64,000 nucleotides of DNA from positions 64,712 to 128,711 of the forward strand of contig NZ_LMMT01000012.1 of NCBI RefSeq assembly GCF_001422365.1. Reading direction: 5' to 3'. The stretch comes from Pseudorhodoferax sp. Leaf265. Its GTDB lineage: Bacteria; Pseudomonadota; Gammaproteobacteria; Burkholderiales; Burkholderiaceae_C. Positions within the stretch are counted from its first letter, which is position 1. Each line of letters opens with the position of its first letter. Positions 1-9,127 of the stretch are shown piece by piece. The notes beneath the pieces were generated by a model that had not been told where the DNA came from, searched no databases, and saw only the letters and a program-made list of their open reading frames with translations. Made by a program: the position numbers and the translations under genes.

Positions 1-1
1 G

Positions 2-595
2 CACCCCGGGCTCAACATCCAGCTGCTGCTGTCCAGCCCCGAGGCCGCGGTGCCCGACGACGCGGCCGACGTGACCGTCCTGGTCCACAACCCCGATCCG
101 CTGGACGGCAACTTCGTCGCGCGGCTGCTCGCCCATGCCGAGGTCGTGCTGTGCGCCACGCCCGAGTACCTGCGCCAGCATGCGCCCATCGCCAAGCCCG
201 AGGACCTGCTGCAGCACACCATCCTCGTGCCCGAGTCGGCCTTCGAGCGCAAGGTCTGGTTGTTCCATTCCGACGGCCGCGACGGCACGCCCGAAACCGC
301 CACGCTGCAGCCACAGCGCTCGGCGATCACGTCCCACAACGCGTCCGTGCTGATCGCGGCCGCGCGCGGGCATTTCGGCATCGCCGGTGCGTTGTCGCTG
401 AACGTGGCCGACGACCTGCAGGCCGGCACGCTGCAGCGCGTGCTGCCGGCCTGGGCGGCCGCCAGCTACCGCGTCTACGCGGCCGTGCCCAGCCGCAACC
501 ACCTGCCGCGCCGCACGCGCGCCTTCATCGAGTTCCTCGTGGAGCAGTACGGGGGCGAGGCGCGCGACCCCTGGCTCGACGGCAAGGTGCGCTGA
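2..595 (+). CDS. LysR-type transcriptional regulator, C-terminal part (cut by window edge)
   Basis: Only the last ~197 residues are in the window and the reading frame is open to the first base, so the DNA-binding N-terminus lies outside. What remains matches the effector-binding domain of LysR regulators: an HPGLNIQLL segment typical of the first strand, a VLCATPEYL stretch, and a C-terminal PRRTRAFIEFLVE helix shared by the GcvA/DsdC-like branch. It would bind a small effector and regulate nearby genes; the effector cannot be inferred. It lies 78 bases before an unrelated lipoprotein gene on the same strand. Family assignment is good; specificity is unknown. Confidence 0.85.
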   Translation, partial: HPGLNIQLLLSSPEAAVPDDAADVTVLVHNPDPLDGNFVARLLAHAEVVLCATPEYLRQHAPIAKPEDLLQHTILVPESAFERKVWLFHSDGRDGTPETATLQPQRSAITSHNASVLIAAARGHFGIAGALSLNVADDLQAGTLQRVLPAWAAASYRVYAAVPSRNHLPRRTRAFIEFLVEQYGGEARDPWLDGKVR

Positions 596-673
596 CCCCG
601 GCGCGCACGGTGTCATCGCGGCGTCACGCCGCTGCCATACAAACCCGCTCGCCTACAACCCGAGGAGAGCGCT

Positions 674-3010
674 TTGCAAAAGAACTGGATGTCGCTGGCG
701 ATCAGCGGCCTGTCGACCATGGCCCTGTCGGCCGCGCTGGTGGCCTGCGGCGGCGACAAGGACGAGCCCGCGGCGTCCGTCCCCAGCGCCGACAAATTCT
801 TCAACCGCACCGCGACCTTCACGGTCTGCAGCCAGATCGGCGCGTCCTGCGAAGCCGACGAGGTGACGGCGGCCGAGATCGTCGCTGCGAGCGAAGACGG
901 CATGACGCTGGTCTACAGCAACAGCCCCAAGGGCGAGATCGGCTTCGTCGACATCAGCGACGTGAAGGTCCCGAAGGCCCTGGGCGCGCTGGCCATGGGC
1001 GGCGAGCCGACCTCGGTCACCGTGCTGGGCGCGCACGCCATCGTCGCCGTCAACACCTCGCCGAGCTTCGTCGCACCCAGCGGCAAGCTGGTGGTGGTGG
1101 ACATCGCCGCGCGCAAGATGGTCGCCGAGATCGCGCTGCCGGGCCAGCCCGATTCCATCGCCCGGAGCAAGGACGGCAAGTACCTGGCCGTGGCCATCGA
1201 GAACGAACGCGACGAAGACCTGGGCGACGGCGCGCCGCCGCAGCTGCCGGGCGGCAGCCTGGTGATCGTGGACGTGGCCGGCGCGCCCGGCACCTGGAAG
1301 ACGCGCACGGTGGATCTGGCCGGCATCGCCACGCTGTACCCGAGCGACCCCGAGCCCGAGTACGTGGCCATCAACGACGACAACGTCGCCGTCGTCACGC
1401 TGCAGGAAAACAACCACATCGCGCTGGTCGACCTGGCCAGCGGCAAGCTCATCCGGCACTTCAGCGCCGGCACGGTCGACCTGACCCAGGTCGACCTGAC
1501 GGACGCGCCGCGCCCCAACCAGGTCAGCTTCACCCAATCGCAGGCGGGCCGCCTGCGCGAGCCCGACGGTGTGACCTGGTTGTCGAAGACCCGCTTCGCC
1601 ACCGCCAACGAGGGCGACCTGAACGGCGGCAGCCGCGGCTTCACGGTGTGGAACAGCGAGGGCAACGTGGTCTGGGATGCCGGCAACACGCTGGAGCACC
1701 TGGTCGCGCGCGTGGGCCACTACAACGACAAGCGCTCGGACGCCAAGGGCAACGAGCCCGAGAACGTCGCCTTCGGCCGTTTCGACGGCACGGACTACCT
1801 GTTCGTGGCCTCCGAGCGCTCCAGCGTGATCTCGGTCTACGACATGAGCCGGCCCGATGTGCCGGCCTTCAAGCAGGTGCTGCCGACCGCGCTGGCGCCC
1901 GAGGGCGTGCTGGCCATCCCCTCGCGCAAGCTCCTGATCGTGGCCAGCGAGGCCGACGACCGCGCCAGCCTGGTGCGCTCCAGCCTCAACATCTACCAGT
2001 ACCAGACCGCCGCACCGGCCTACCCGACCATCCAGTCGGCCGACCGCGCCGACGGCACGCCCATCCCCTGGTCTGCGTTGTCGGGGCTCGCGGCGGCGCC
2101 CACGGGTTCCACCGTCTACGCGGTCGACGACAGCTTCTTCCGCGGCAACCGCATCTTCGAGATCGACACCGCCCGCAAGCCGGCCCAGCTCCAGCGCGAG
2201 ATCCGCGTCACCGACCCGGACCGCAGGATCGCCGCGCTGGCCGCGCTGCTCCCCGCCGCGAAGGACGCCAATGCCTTCGACGCGACCGACCTGGCGGCCA
2301 TGGTCAATGCCGATGGCACGGTCAACCTGGACCCCGAGGGCATCTCCGTCGCGAGCGACGGCGGCTTCTGGATCGCCTCGGAAGGCGCGGGCACGGTGGG
2401 CGAGGCCGCGCGTCCGGTGCTGTCGGCCAACCTGGTGTTCAAGCTCACGGCCACGGGCGTCATCCAGGAGATCATCCAGCTGCCGGCCGAGGTCAACGCC
2501 AAGCAGCAGCGTTTCGGCTTCGAGGGCATCGCCGAATCCAACGGCAGGCTGGTCGTGGCCTTCCAGCGCGCCTGGGCCGGCGAGGCGCGGCCGCGCATCG
2601 GCGTCTACGACCTGGCGGCCAGGACCTGGCAGTTCATGTTCTATCCGCTGGACGCCGTGGCCTCGCCCAATGGCGGCTGGGTCGGCCTGTCGGACATCAC
2701 GGCCATGGGCAACAACCAGTTCATGCTCGTGGAGCGCGACAACCAGGGTGGGCCGGACGCGCGCATCAAGCGCCTGTACCGCATCGACCTCAGCGGCCAG
2801 GCCGACGGCGCCGTACTCACCAAGACGCTGGTGCGCGACCTGCTGCCCGATCTGAAGCTCGCCGGCGGCAACGTGGTCGAGAAGATCGAGGGCCTGGCGC
2901 GCCTGGCCAACGGCGAGTGGCTCATCGTCAACGACAACGACGGCGTGGACGACGGCGCCAACAGCGGCGAGACGCTGCTGATCCGGCTGGGCCAGCTCAG
3001 CGGCGGCTGA
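674..3010 (+). CDS. Esterase-like phytase-domain lipoprotein
   Basis: A 778-residue exported protein. It starts at TTG after a GGAGAG ribosome site. A hydrophobic signal ends in the lipobox L-V-A-C (Cys25), so it is probably a lipoprotein. Residues ~40-440 contain repeated strand patterns (for example [24 protein letters not shown]) like a beta-propeller. Residues ~460-770 look like the bacterial esterase-like phytase domain (PF13449 type), with [14 protein letters not shown] and [15 protein letters not shown] as hallmark segments. Such proteins are thought to hydrolyse phosphate or carboxyl esters at the cell surface, but the substrate is not known. It is a single-gene unit closed by a strong terminator. 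Confidence 0.75.
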   Translation: MQKNWMSLAISGLSTMALSAALVACGGDKDEPAASVPSADKFFNRTATFTVCSQIGASCEADEVTAAEIVAASEDGMTLVYSNSPKGEIGFVDISDVKVPKALGALAMGGEPTSVTVLGAHAIVAVNTSPSFVAPSGKLVVVDIAARKMVAEIALPGQPDSIARSKDGKYLAVAIENERDEDLGDGAPPQLPGGSLVIVDVAGAPGTWKTRTVDLAGIATLYPSDPEPEYVAINDDNVAVVTLQENNHIALVDLASGKLIRHFSAGTVDLTQVDLTDAPRPNQVSFTQSQAGRLREPDGVTWLSKTRFATANEGDLNGGSRGFTVWNSEGNVVWDAGNTLEHLVARVGHYNDKRSDAKGNEPENVAFGRFDGTDYLFVASERSSVISVYDMSRPDVPAFKQVLPTALAPEGVLAIPSRKLLIVASEADDRASLVRSSLNIYQYQTAAPAYPTIQSADRADGTPIPWSALSGLAAAPTGSTVYAVDDSFFRGNRIFEIDTARKPAQLQREIRVTDPDRRIAALAALLPAAKDANAFDATDLAAMVNADGTVNLDPEGISVASDGGFWIASEGAGTVGEAARPVLSANLVFKLTATGVIQEIIQLPAEVNAKQQRFGFEGIAESNGRLVVAFQRAWAGEARPRIGVYDLAARTWQFMFYPLDAVASPNGGWVGLSDITAMGNNQFMLVERDNQGGPDARIKRLYRIDLSGQADGAVLTKTLVRDLLPDLKLAGGNVVEKIEGLARLANGEWLIVNDNDGVDDGANSGETLLIRLGQLSGG

Positions 3011-3032
3011 TTCCCGCCCACGGGCGGGCCAG

Positions 3033-3073
3033 GGCGCGGGGGACCGGATACGGTACCCTCGCGCCTTTTCTTT
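3033..3073 (+). terminator. Intrinsic terminator after the phytase-domain lipoprotein
   Basis: A ten-pair stem forms between GGCGCGGGGG (3033-3042) and CCCTCGCGCC (3056-3065), with one G-T wobble, followed at once by TTTTCTTT. This is the best intrinsic terminator in the window. A second inverted repeat, CCCGCCC/GGGCGGG, sits directly after the stop codon (3013-3028). Confidence 0.8.
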
Positions 3074-3108
3074 CGGCCGGTCGCCCCGGTTCCTGAGCCT
3101 CCCGCGCC

Positions 3109-4266
3109 ATGTTCGCCCTGGATCTGCGTTCCCTGACCCTGATGGCGTTCATGACCAGCGTGGCCATGGGCTTCGTGCTGCTCATGCTCCGGCGGCACTA
3201 CCCGGGCTCGATCCGCGGCATGTGGCTGTGGGGCCTCGCGCCCGTGGTGGCGGCCTCCTCGACCGTGTTTTACGGGCTGGAGAAGCTGTTCGCGCCGCTC
3301 GTGGTCGTCGTCTTCGGCAACGGCCTGCTCATGAGCGGCTGTGCGCTGTTCTACTTCGGCACGCGGCGCTTCTACGGCCTGCGCAGCGGCTGGCGGCCCT
3401 GGGCTGTGGTCGGCGTGCTGCTGCTGCTCTGGCAGGTGTTCTTCTTCATCGGTTATCCGGACTACCGGCTGCGCCTGGCCGTGTTCGCCAGCACGCTGTC
3501 GGTGGTGCTGGTGCTGCACATCCGGTTGCTGCTGCAGCGCGCGGGCAAGGGCTTCGCGGCGCGCTTCACGGCCGGCGTGCTCACGGTGCAGACCCTGGTG
3601 CTGCTGGCACGCGCGATTTCCACCTTCTGGCTGGACACGCCCACCAGCCACCGCTTCGCGCCGTCGGCCATGCAATCGGTCTACATCGCCACCTTCAGCT
3701 TTTCGGTGCTGCTGGTCAGCGTGGGCGTGCTGCTGATGGCCAGCGAGCGCCTGCGCTCGGAGTTCGAGCACCTGGCCAACCACGACAGCCTGACCGGCGC
3801 GCTGGCCCGGCGCGTGGTGCTGGAGGACTGCACGCGCGAGTTCGGCCGCTGGCAGCGTTTCGAGCATGGCTTCGCGCTGCTGATGGTGGACGTGGACCAC
3901 TTCAAGTCCATCAACGACGGCCACGGCCATGCCGTGGGTGACCGCGTGCTGTCGCGCGTGGTCGACGCGCTGGGCCCTGCGCTGCGCAACGTCGACCGGC
4001 TCGGCCGTTACGGTGGCGAGGAATTCCTGGTGCTGCTGCCCGAGACCGGCGCGGGCGAGGCCCGCATGGTGGCCGAGCGCATGCGCGACGCCGTGGCGCG
4101 CCTGCCGGCCACGGCCAAGGTGCCGGCCTGCACCATCAGCGTGGGCGTGGCCTGCGTGCGCCATGGCGACGCCAGCGTGGCGGCCGTGCTGGCCCGCGCC
4201 GATGCCGCACTCTACGAGGCCAAGCGGCTGGGGCGTGACCGTGTGGCCGTCGCCGACCAGGCCTGA
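3109..4266 (+). CDS. Membrane-bound diguanylate cyclase (GGDEF)
   Basis: A 385-residue protein that makes cyclic di-GMP from two GTP. Residues 1-~210 hold six or seven hydrophobic membrane segments forming an undefined sensor. Residues ~220-380 are the GGDEF domain with the intact active-site loop GGEEF and the substrate segment DVDHFKSINDGHGHAVGD. An RNVD motif five residues before GGEEF fits the inhibitory I-site (RxxD), so product feedback is likely. There is no EAL or HD-GYP domain. It follows a terminator, so it has its own promoter, and it meets the permease gene on the other strand stop to stop with no gap. Confidence 0.93.
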   Translation: MFALDLRSLTLMAFMTSVAMGFVLLMLRRHYPGSIRGMWLWGLAPVVAASSTVFYGLEKLFAPLVVVVFGNGLLMSGCALFYFGTRRFYGLRSGWRPWAVVGVLLLLWQVFFFIGYPDYRLRLAVFASTLSVVLVLHIRLLLQRAGKGFAARFTAGVLTVQTLVLLARAISTFWLDTPTSHRFAPSAMQSVYIATFSFSVLLVSVGVLLMASERLRSEFEHLANHDSLTGALARRVVLEDCTREFGRWQRFEHGFALLMVDVDHFKSINDGHGHAVGDRVLSRVVDALGPALRNVDRLGRYGGEEFLVLLPETGAGEARMVAERMRDAVARLPATAKVPACTISVGVACVRHGDASVAAVLARADAALYEAKRLGRDRVAVADQA

Positions 4267-5613
4267 TCAACCCCTGGCCGTGCGCATCAGCCCCAGCACC
4301 ACCAGCCCGCTGGCCAGCACGCCCACGCCGACCCAGGCCGCGTTGAAGCCGCCCAGCTGCTGCGAGTACACATAGCCCAGGCTGGACCACAGCATGTAGG
4401 CGCTGCTGGCGCAGAACAGCGCAGGCAGCACAGGGTACAGCGGCACGCGGAAGGGCCGCTCGCGCGCACCGTCGATGGCGCGCAGCCGGAACAGCGCGAT
4501 GCCCACCAGCAGGAAGAACAGCCAGAACACCGGCGCCGTGTACTCCACCATGGCCTGGAAGCCGCCCTTGAAGGCCACGCCCAGCACGATCAGCGCCAGC
4601 GCCAGCACGCACTGGATCGGCAGCGCGTTGCGCGGCACGCGCCGCGCCTCGTCCCAGGCTGCGAGCACCTTGAGCGCCGGCCAGTCCTGGCCGAGCGCGC
4701 TGGCAGTGCGCGCGCCGACGATCATGGTGGCGTTGATGGAGGTCAGCGCCGCCGCCGCGACCATGGCCGCGATGAGCTGGCCGGCGCCGGGGCCGAAGGC
4801 GGCCGTCAGCACGTCGGTGGCCACGGCCTGCGACTTGGCCATGCCCGCCAGGCCCAGCACCGACCAGTAGGCCCAGTTCACGAGCAGGTACAGCGCGGTC
4901 AGGAACAGCACCGAGATCAGCAGCGCGCGGGCGATGGTGCGCCGGTCCTTCAGGTCGGCGCTGATGTAGGCGGCATCGTTCCAGCCGCCGAAGGTCAGCA
5001 GCACGAAGACCATGCCGAAGCCCACGCCGGCCAGCGAGACCGGGCCGGGCGCTGCGGCCGGTGGCGGTGGGGCATTGCCACCGCCCAGGGCGAACCACAG
5101 CGCCGCTCCGACGATCAGCACCAGACCGCCGACCTCCACGGCCGTGAGCCAGGACTGCGTCTCGGCCCCGCTGCGGATGCCGCGCAGGTTGATGGCTGTC
5201 AGCACCACGGTGGCGATGGCCGCCCACAGCGCGCTGCTGTAGGGCCCGAGCGGCAGCAGTTGCGTCATGTAGTCGCCGAACACGAAGCCCAGCAGCGCGA
5301 TCGAGCCCGTGGTGATGACCGCGAAGCGCGCCCAGGCGTACAGCAGTGCCGTGCCGCGGCCGAAGGCACGCGACAGGAAGTGGTACTCGCCGCCTGCGCT
5401 CGGGTAGGTGCTGGCCAGCTCGGCATAGCACAGCGCGCCGATCAACGCGACCAAGCCGCCCGCCACCCACAGCGCGAACATCCAGCCCGCGCTGGGCACG
5501 CTGCCGGCGACCAGCGAGGGCGCCTTGAAGATGCCCGCGCCGATGACCACGCCCACCGTGATGGCGATGGCGTGGCGCATGGTCAGCGGCGCGGCGGCCG
5601 CCGGCGATGTCAT
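4267..5613 (-). CDS. APC-superfamily amino acid permease
   Basis: A 448-residue inner-membrane transporter with about twelve hydrophobic helices. The N-terminal TM1 carries the unwound-helix signature GVVIGAGIFKAPS, and TM2-TM3 contain CYAELASTYPSAGGEYHFL, both diagnostic of amino acid/polyamine antiporters. The substrate cannot be read from sequence. It is the last gene of a leftward operon: its ATG overlaps the stop of the methyltransferase by four bases (ATGA), which implies translational coupling. Length and helix count are normal for the family. Confidence 0.88.
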   Translation of the reverse strand: MTSPAAAAPLTMRHAIAITVGVVIGAGIFKAPSLVAGSVPSAGWMFALWVAGGLVALIGALCYAELASTYPSAGGEYHFLSRAFGRGTALLYAWARFAVITTGSIALLGFVFGDYMTQLLPLGPYSSALWAAIATVVLTAINLRGIRSGAETQSWLTAVEVGGLVLIVGAALWFALGGGNAPPPPAAAPGPVSLAGVGFGMVFVLLTFGGWNDAAYISADLKDRRTIARALLISVLFLTALYLLVNWAYWSVLGLAGMAKSQAVATDVLTAAFGPGAGQLIAAMVAAAALTSINATMIVGARTASALGQDWPALKVLAAWDEARRVPRNALPIQCVLALALIVLGVAFKGGFQAMVEYTAPVFWLFFLLVGIALFRLRAIDGARERPFRVPLYPVLPALFCASSAYMLWSSLGYVYSQQLGGFNAAWVGVGVLASGLVVLGLMRTARG

Positions 5614-6536
5614 CGGGCGGTGCTCGCAGCGAACGCGCTGGCGTCCTGTTCCGCCGCCGCGGTGGTGGGCGCGATGGGCGAGGCCTCGCCGGTGCGGCGT
5701 GCCTCGAAGGGCACGCCGGCCTGGCCCGGCCGCGTCGCCATGCCCGTGATGCGGTCGCCCGCCACCCGGCCCTCGAACTGCCAGAGCTGGCCCTTGGGAT
5801 CGCGCAGGCCGAAGCTAATTTGCGGACCTGCGATGCGCGGACGCACGAGGCTGGCGCGCAGCTCGCCGAACACCGCATCGCCGCTGACCACCTGGTAGCG
5901 CTGCGCGAGCGACAGCGCGGCCTCGGGCAGGCCGGCGCCGGTCAGCTTCCAGTTGCCCGAGGCGTTGGCCGGTACATGCCACAGGTAGACGTCGCCGTAG
6001 CCGGCGCGGGCGGTCTCGTCGGGCGTCCAGTCGCCCATCGTGAACGAGTGCGAGACCACGCGCGTGCCCGGCGCCATCTTGAACAGCAGCGGGCGCAGCC
6101 GCAGGTTCAGCGCGGGCAGCAGGTACATGGTGACCACGGTGGCGCTGGAGAAGTCGGCCTGGAAGATGTCGGCCTGGCGGAACTGCACCTTGTCGGCGAC
6201 GCCGGCTTCCTGCGCACGCCGGTTCGACAAGCCCACCATGTCGGCGTTGTATTCGAGGCCGGTGGCGCGCGCGCCGAACTCACGCGCCGCGGCGATGGCG
6301 ATCTTGCCGTCGCCCGAACCCAGGTCGAACACGCGGTCCGTGGGCTGGACCTCCGCCATCTGCAGCATGCGCGTGACGGTCTCGTCCGGCGTGGGGATCC
6401 AGATCACGTCCTTGCCGGCCTGGCCGCGCTGCGGCTCGTAGCCACTGTTCTGGGCCAGCGTGGCGGAGGCGGCGAGGCCGGCCAGCGACAGCACGGCGAG
6501 CCGGCGAGACAGGGAGGCCTGGGCGATGGTCATCAC
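5610..6536 (-). CDS. Exported class I SAM-dependent methyltransferase (FAM173-like)
   Basis: A 308-residue protein. Residues ~10-29 form a signal peptide ending in TLAQ. The methyltransferase core follows: TPDETVTRMLQMAEV, then the SAM-binding loop VFDLGSGDGKIAIAAA near residues 66-80, and an ATVVTMYLLPALNLRLRP segment typical of bacterial relatives of the FAM173/ATPSCKMT lysine methyltransferases. The last ~120 residues look like an extra beta-rich domain of unknown role. Target is unknown. An exported SAM enzyme is odd, since SAM is cytoplasmic. It lies between the MscS channel gene (124 bases upstream) and the permease (4-base overlap). A second in-frame Met follows directly, so the start may be 6533. 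Confidence 0.75.
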   Translation of the reverse strand: MMTIAQASLSRRLAVLSLAGLAASATLAQNSGYEPQRGQAGKDVIWIPTPDETVTRMLQMAEVQPTDRVFDLGSGDGKIAIAAAREFGARATGLEYNADMVGLSNRRAQEAGVADKVQFRQADIFQADFSSATVVTMYLLPALNLRLRPLLFKMAPGTRVVSHSFTMGDWTPDETARAGYGDVYLWHVPANASGNWKLTGAGLPEAALSLAQRYQVVSGDAVFGELRASLVRPRIAGPQISFGLRDPKGQLWQFEGRVAGDRITGMATRPGQAGVPFEARRTGEASPIAPTTAAAEQDASAFAASTAR

Positions 6537-6540
6537 TGTG

Positions 6541-6561
6541 GTCCTTGGTCCTTGGTTCTTG
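6541..6561 (-). repeat. Triple heptamer of Shine-Dalgarno-like units before the methyltransferase
   Basis: Read on the minus strand, three adjacent 7-base units (CAAGAAC, CAAGGAC, CAAGGAC) end four bases before the methyltransferase ATG. Each of the last two contains AAGGA, so the ribosome site is present twice in tandem. Slippage here would alter spacing and strength of the site. Confidence 0.6.
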
Positions 6562-6660
6562 GGGAACAGTCCGCGGTGCCCCGCGCAGCGCGGCTGGGCG
6601 GGCGCATTGTGGAGGGAGCATTGCGCCGCGCGGGCGACGCCCCCAGGGTTTCTGCGGACT

Positions 6661-9069
6661 TCAGGCCGGCGCGGCGGGTGGCGGCGCCACCACCACGGTG
6701 GGCGGCGCGGCCATCGCCAGGCCGGCGTCGCGGAACGACTCCAGCATCGCGAACAGCAGGTCGCTGCGCACGCCGCCGGCGTTGCGCGGCCCGTCCACGT
6801 AGCAGATGGACTGGAACACCAGCATGCCGTTCTCCACGCCTTCCAGCGACAGCGAAGGCGCGGGCGTGGGCAGCACCTTGGGATGGGCGGCGCAGGCCGC
6901 CAGCATGAGTTCGCGCACCTTGGGCGCGTCGGTCGCCAGCGGCATGGGCAGGCGGATCAGCACGCGGCCCTCGGCGTTGCTGAGCGTCATGTTGCGCACG
7001 GTCTTGGTGATGAATTCGGAGTTCGGCACGATCACGGTGGAGCGGTCGCCGAGCTGGATCTCGGTGGCGCGCACGTTGATGCGCTTGATGTCGCCCTCGG
7101 TCGTGCCCAGCACCACCCAGTCGCCGACCTTCACGGGCCGCTCGGCCAGCAGGATCAGGCCCGAGATGAAGTTCTGCACGATGGCCTGCAGGCCGAAGCC
7201 GATGCCCACCGACAGGGCGCTGGCGATCCAGGCGATGCGGTTCACGCCGATGCCCAGCGCCGACATGCCGGCCGCCACCACCAGCACCACGCCCACGTAG
7301 TTGAGCAGCGTGGCCAGCGAGCTCTGCATGCCCGGCTCCATCGTCGTGGTGGGCAGGTAGCGCTCGCGCAGCCAGCGCTGGAACACGCGCAGCGCGACGA
7401 AGCCGCCCACCAGCACGGCGATGGCGCTGAACAGCGCGGCCGGCACCAGCTGGAACTCGCCGATCTTCAGCCCGCTGCCGATGCGGCCGGTCTGCTCCAG
7501 CACCTCGTCGGGCCGCGTGCCCAGCGGCGCCAGCAGTGCGATGACCATGTAGAAGAACAGCACCAGCCGCGCCAGCGCCGACAGCACCACGGCGGCCTGG
7601 TCCAGCGTGGCCGGCGCGAAACCGAAGCCGCGCTGCAGCCGCTGGCCGAAATCGCTGCGGGAGGCCACGACGGCCATGCACAGGTCGTCGGCGAACTTGA
7701 ACAGCACGTAGAAGGTCACGCCCACGAGGCCGGTCCAGGCCAGCTGGGAGGCCAGCAGGCTGCCGATGGTCATGTAGCCGGCGGCGGTGAGCACGATCAC
7801 GCCGACCAGGGCCAGCGCCACCGCGCCCATCGCCAGACCGACCCACAGCGGGCGGTCGGCTTCGGGCGGCGCCGCCTCGCCCTCGGCCGCTGGCGCGGCC
7901 GCCTGCGGGCCGTGCAGGCGCAGCAGCGCGCCCAGGATCAGCAGCGCCAGGGCCAACGCCGTCACGGTCTGCACCAGGTGCACGGCGGCCAGGCTCGCGC
8001 CGACGATCTCGACGATCTGCGTGGGGATCCAGACCAGCACGCCGACCAGCGCGAACAGCCAGGGATAGGGGTTGAGCCGCAGCGCCAGCGTGTCCGGGAT
8101 GCGCGGCAGCCGCCAGGACGGCCGCCGGTTGGCCAGCAGCGCGCGGCCCAGGCCGGTGACGAAGGCGATGAAGAGCATCGAATCGTCGGCCAGCGCCACC
8201 AGCTTGCTGCTGAGCGGCCCGAACGCGGCGTGCGCGCGCAGCTGGGACAGCAGGCCCCGCATGGCCAGGGCCACGACCAGCAGGTTCACGGTCACGATGG
8301 CGATCACCAGCAGCGAACGGCGCAGCCGCCCGCCCGGCAACAGGCGCTGCGCGAGCCGGGCCAGGCCGTGCTCGGCCAGCAGGTCGCCCACCGTGATGGC
8401 CAGCACCGCCAGCGCCAGCGCCAGCAGCACGGGGCCGATGTGCTCGGGTTGCCCCATGCGCTGCACGGCGGCCTGCAGTTCGTCGAGCAGCGGGACCAGG
8501 CGCGCCTGGTCCTCCGGCCACGCGTCGGCCAGTTGCTGCCAGAACACGCTGCCCAGCGGCGAGGGCGCACGGCCCGTCAGCTGGGCCTCGAACAGGTCGC
8601 GCTGGCGGTTGCGCAGGTCGTCGCTGCGCTGCTGGGCATCGACGACCACCAGGCGCGCGAGCCGGATGTCGGCGTCCACGCCGTTGCGCTCGCGCGTGAG
8701 GGTCTGGCGCTGGCGCGTGATGTCGGGGTCTTCGCTGGCGCCGGCCGCCGGCGCGGGGCCCAGTTCTCCCAGGCGCGCATTGAGGTCGTTGAGCTGGCCG
8801 GTGCGGGCTGCGATGACCTTGTTGGCGCCGGCGATCAGTGTGCCGTAGCGGCCCTGCAGCGCGCGCACGGCGTCGGCGCCGACGGCGGTCTCGGGCAGCT
8901 TCTCGAAGTCGCTGCGCAGCGTGGCCACGTCGGGCACGGGCTCGGCCGGGGCGGGCGCTGCAGGCTGGACGGCCGGCTGCGGCCCCTGGGCGTGCGAGGG
9001 GTGCAGGCCCAGGGCCAGCAGCAGGAAGAAGGCGGTGGCCAATGCGGCCAGGCGACGGGACCAGGTCAT
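6661..9069 (-). CDS. Large mechanosensitive channel, MscS family (DUF3772 type)
   Basis: An 802-residue channel. The start chosen (ATG at 9069) begins a clear signal peptide ending SHAQ. Residues ~30-190 form a charged periplasmic domain of the DUF3772 kind, followed by about ten membrane helices. The MscS core is near residues 590-740: the pore-lining helix segment SVGIGFGLQAIVQNFISGL, then the beta domain with VKVGDWVVLGTTEGDIKRI and VIVPNSEFI. It should release osmolytes on hypo-osmotic shock. The C-terminus is Pro/Ala-rich. The frame stays open upstream of 9069, but that part has no signal peptide and runs antisense through the next gene. It heads a leftward operon. Confidence 0.9.
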   Translation of the reverse strand: MTWSRRLAALATAFFLLLALGLHPSHAQGPQPAVQPAAPAPAEPVPDVATLRSDFEKLPETAVGADAVRALQGRYGTLIAGANKVIAARTGQLNDLNARLGELGPAPAAGASEDPDITRQRQTLTRERNGVDADIRLARLVVVDAQQRSDDLRNRQRDLFEAQLTGRAPSPLGSVFWQQLADAWPEDQARLVPLLDELQAAVQRMGQPEHIGPVLLALALAVLAITVGDLLAEHGLARLAQRLLPGGRLRRSLLVIAIVTVNLLVVALAMRGLLSQLRAHAAFGPLSSKLVALADDSMLFIAFVTGLGRALLANRRPSWRLPRIPDTLALRLNPYPWLFALVGVLVWIPTQIVEIVGASLAAVHLVQTVTALALALLILGALLRLHGPQAAAPAAEGEAAPPEADRPLWVGLAMGAVALALVGVIVLTAAGYMTIGSLLASQLAWTGLVGVTFYVLFKFADDLCMAVVASRSDFGQRLQRGFGFAPATLDQAAVVLSALARLVLFFYMVIALLAPLGTRPDEVLEQTGRIGSGLKIGEFQLVPAALFSAIAVLVGGFVALRVFQRWLRERYLPTTTMEPGMQSSLATLLNYVGVVLVVAAGMSALGIGVNRIAWIASALSVGIGFGLQAIVQNFISGLILLAERPVKVGDWVVLGTTEGDIKRINVRATEIQLGDRSTVIVPNSEFITKTVRNMTLSNAEGRVLIRLPMPLATDAPKVRELMLAACAAHPKVLPTPAPSLSLEGVENGMLVFQSICYVDGPRNAGGVRSDLLFAMLESFRDAGLAMAAPPTVVVAPPPAAPA

Positions 9070-9127
9070 CCGCGGATCATAGGTAAGCTCGCGCCCGCGC
9101 CTTTTCGCGCTCCACCGTTTGTTTCCC

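Noticed and set aside
151-3096. A 981-codon open frame on the plus strand overlapping the phytase-domain lipoprotein
   Set aside because: Arg/Ala/Gly-rich low-complexity translation with no motifs; it is a shadow of the real frame in GC-rich DNA.
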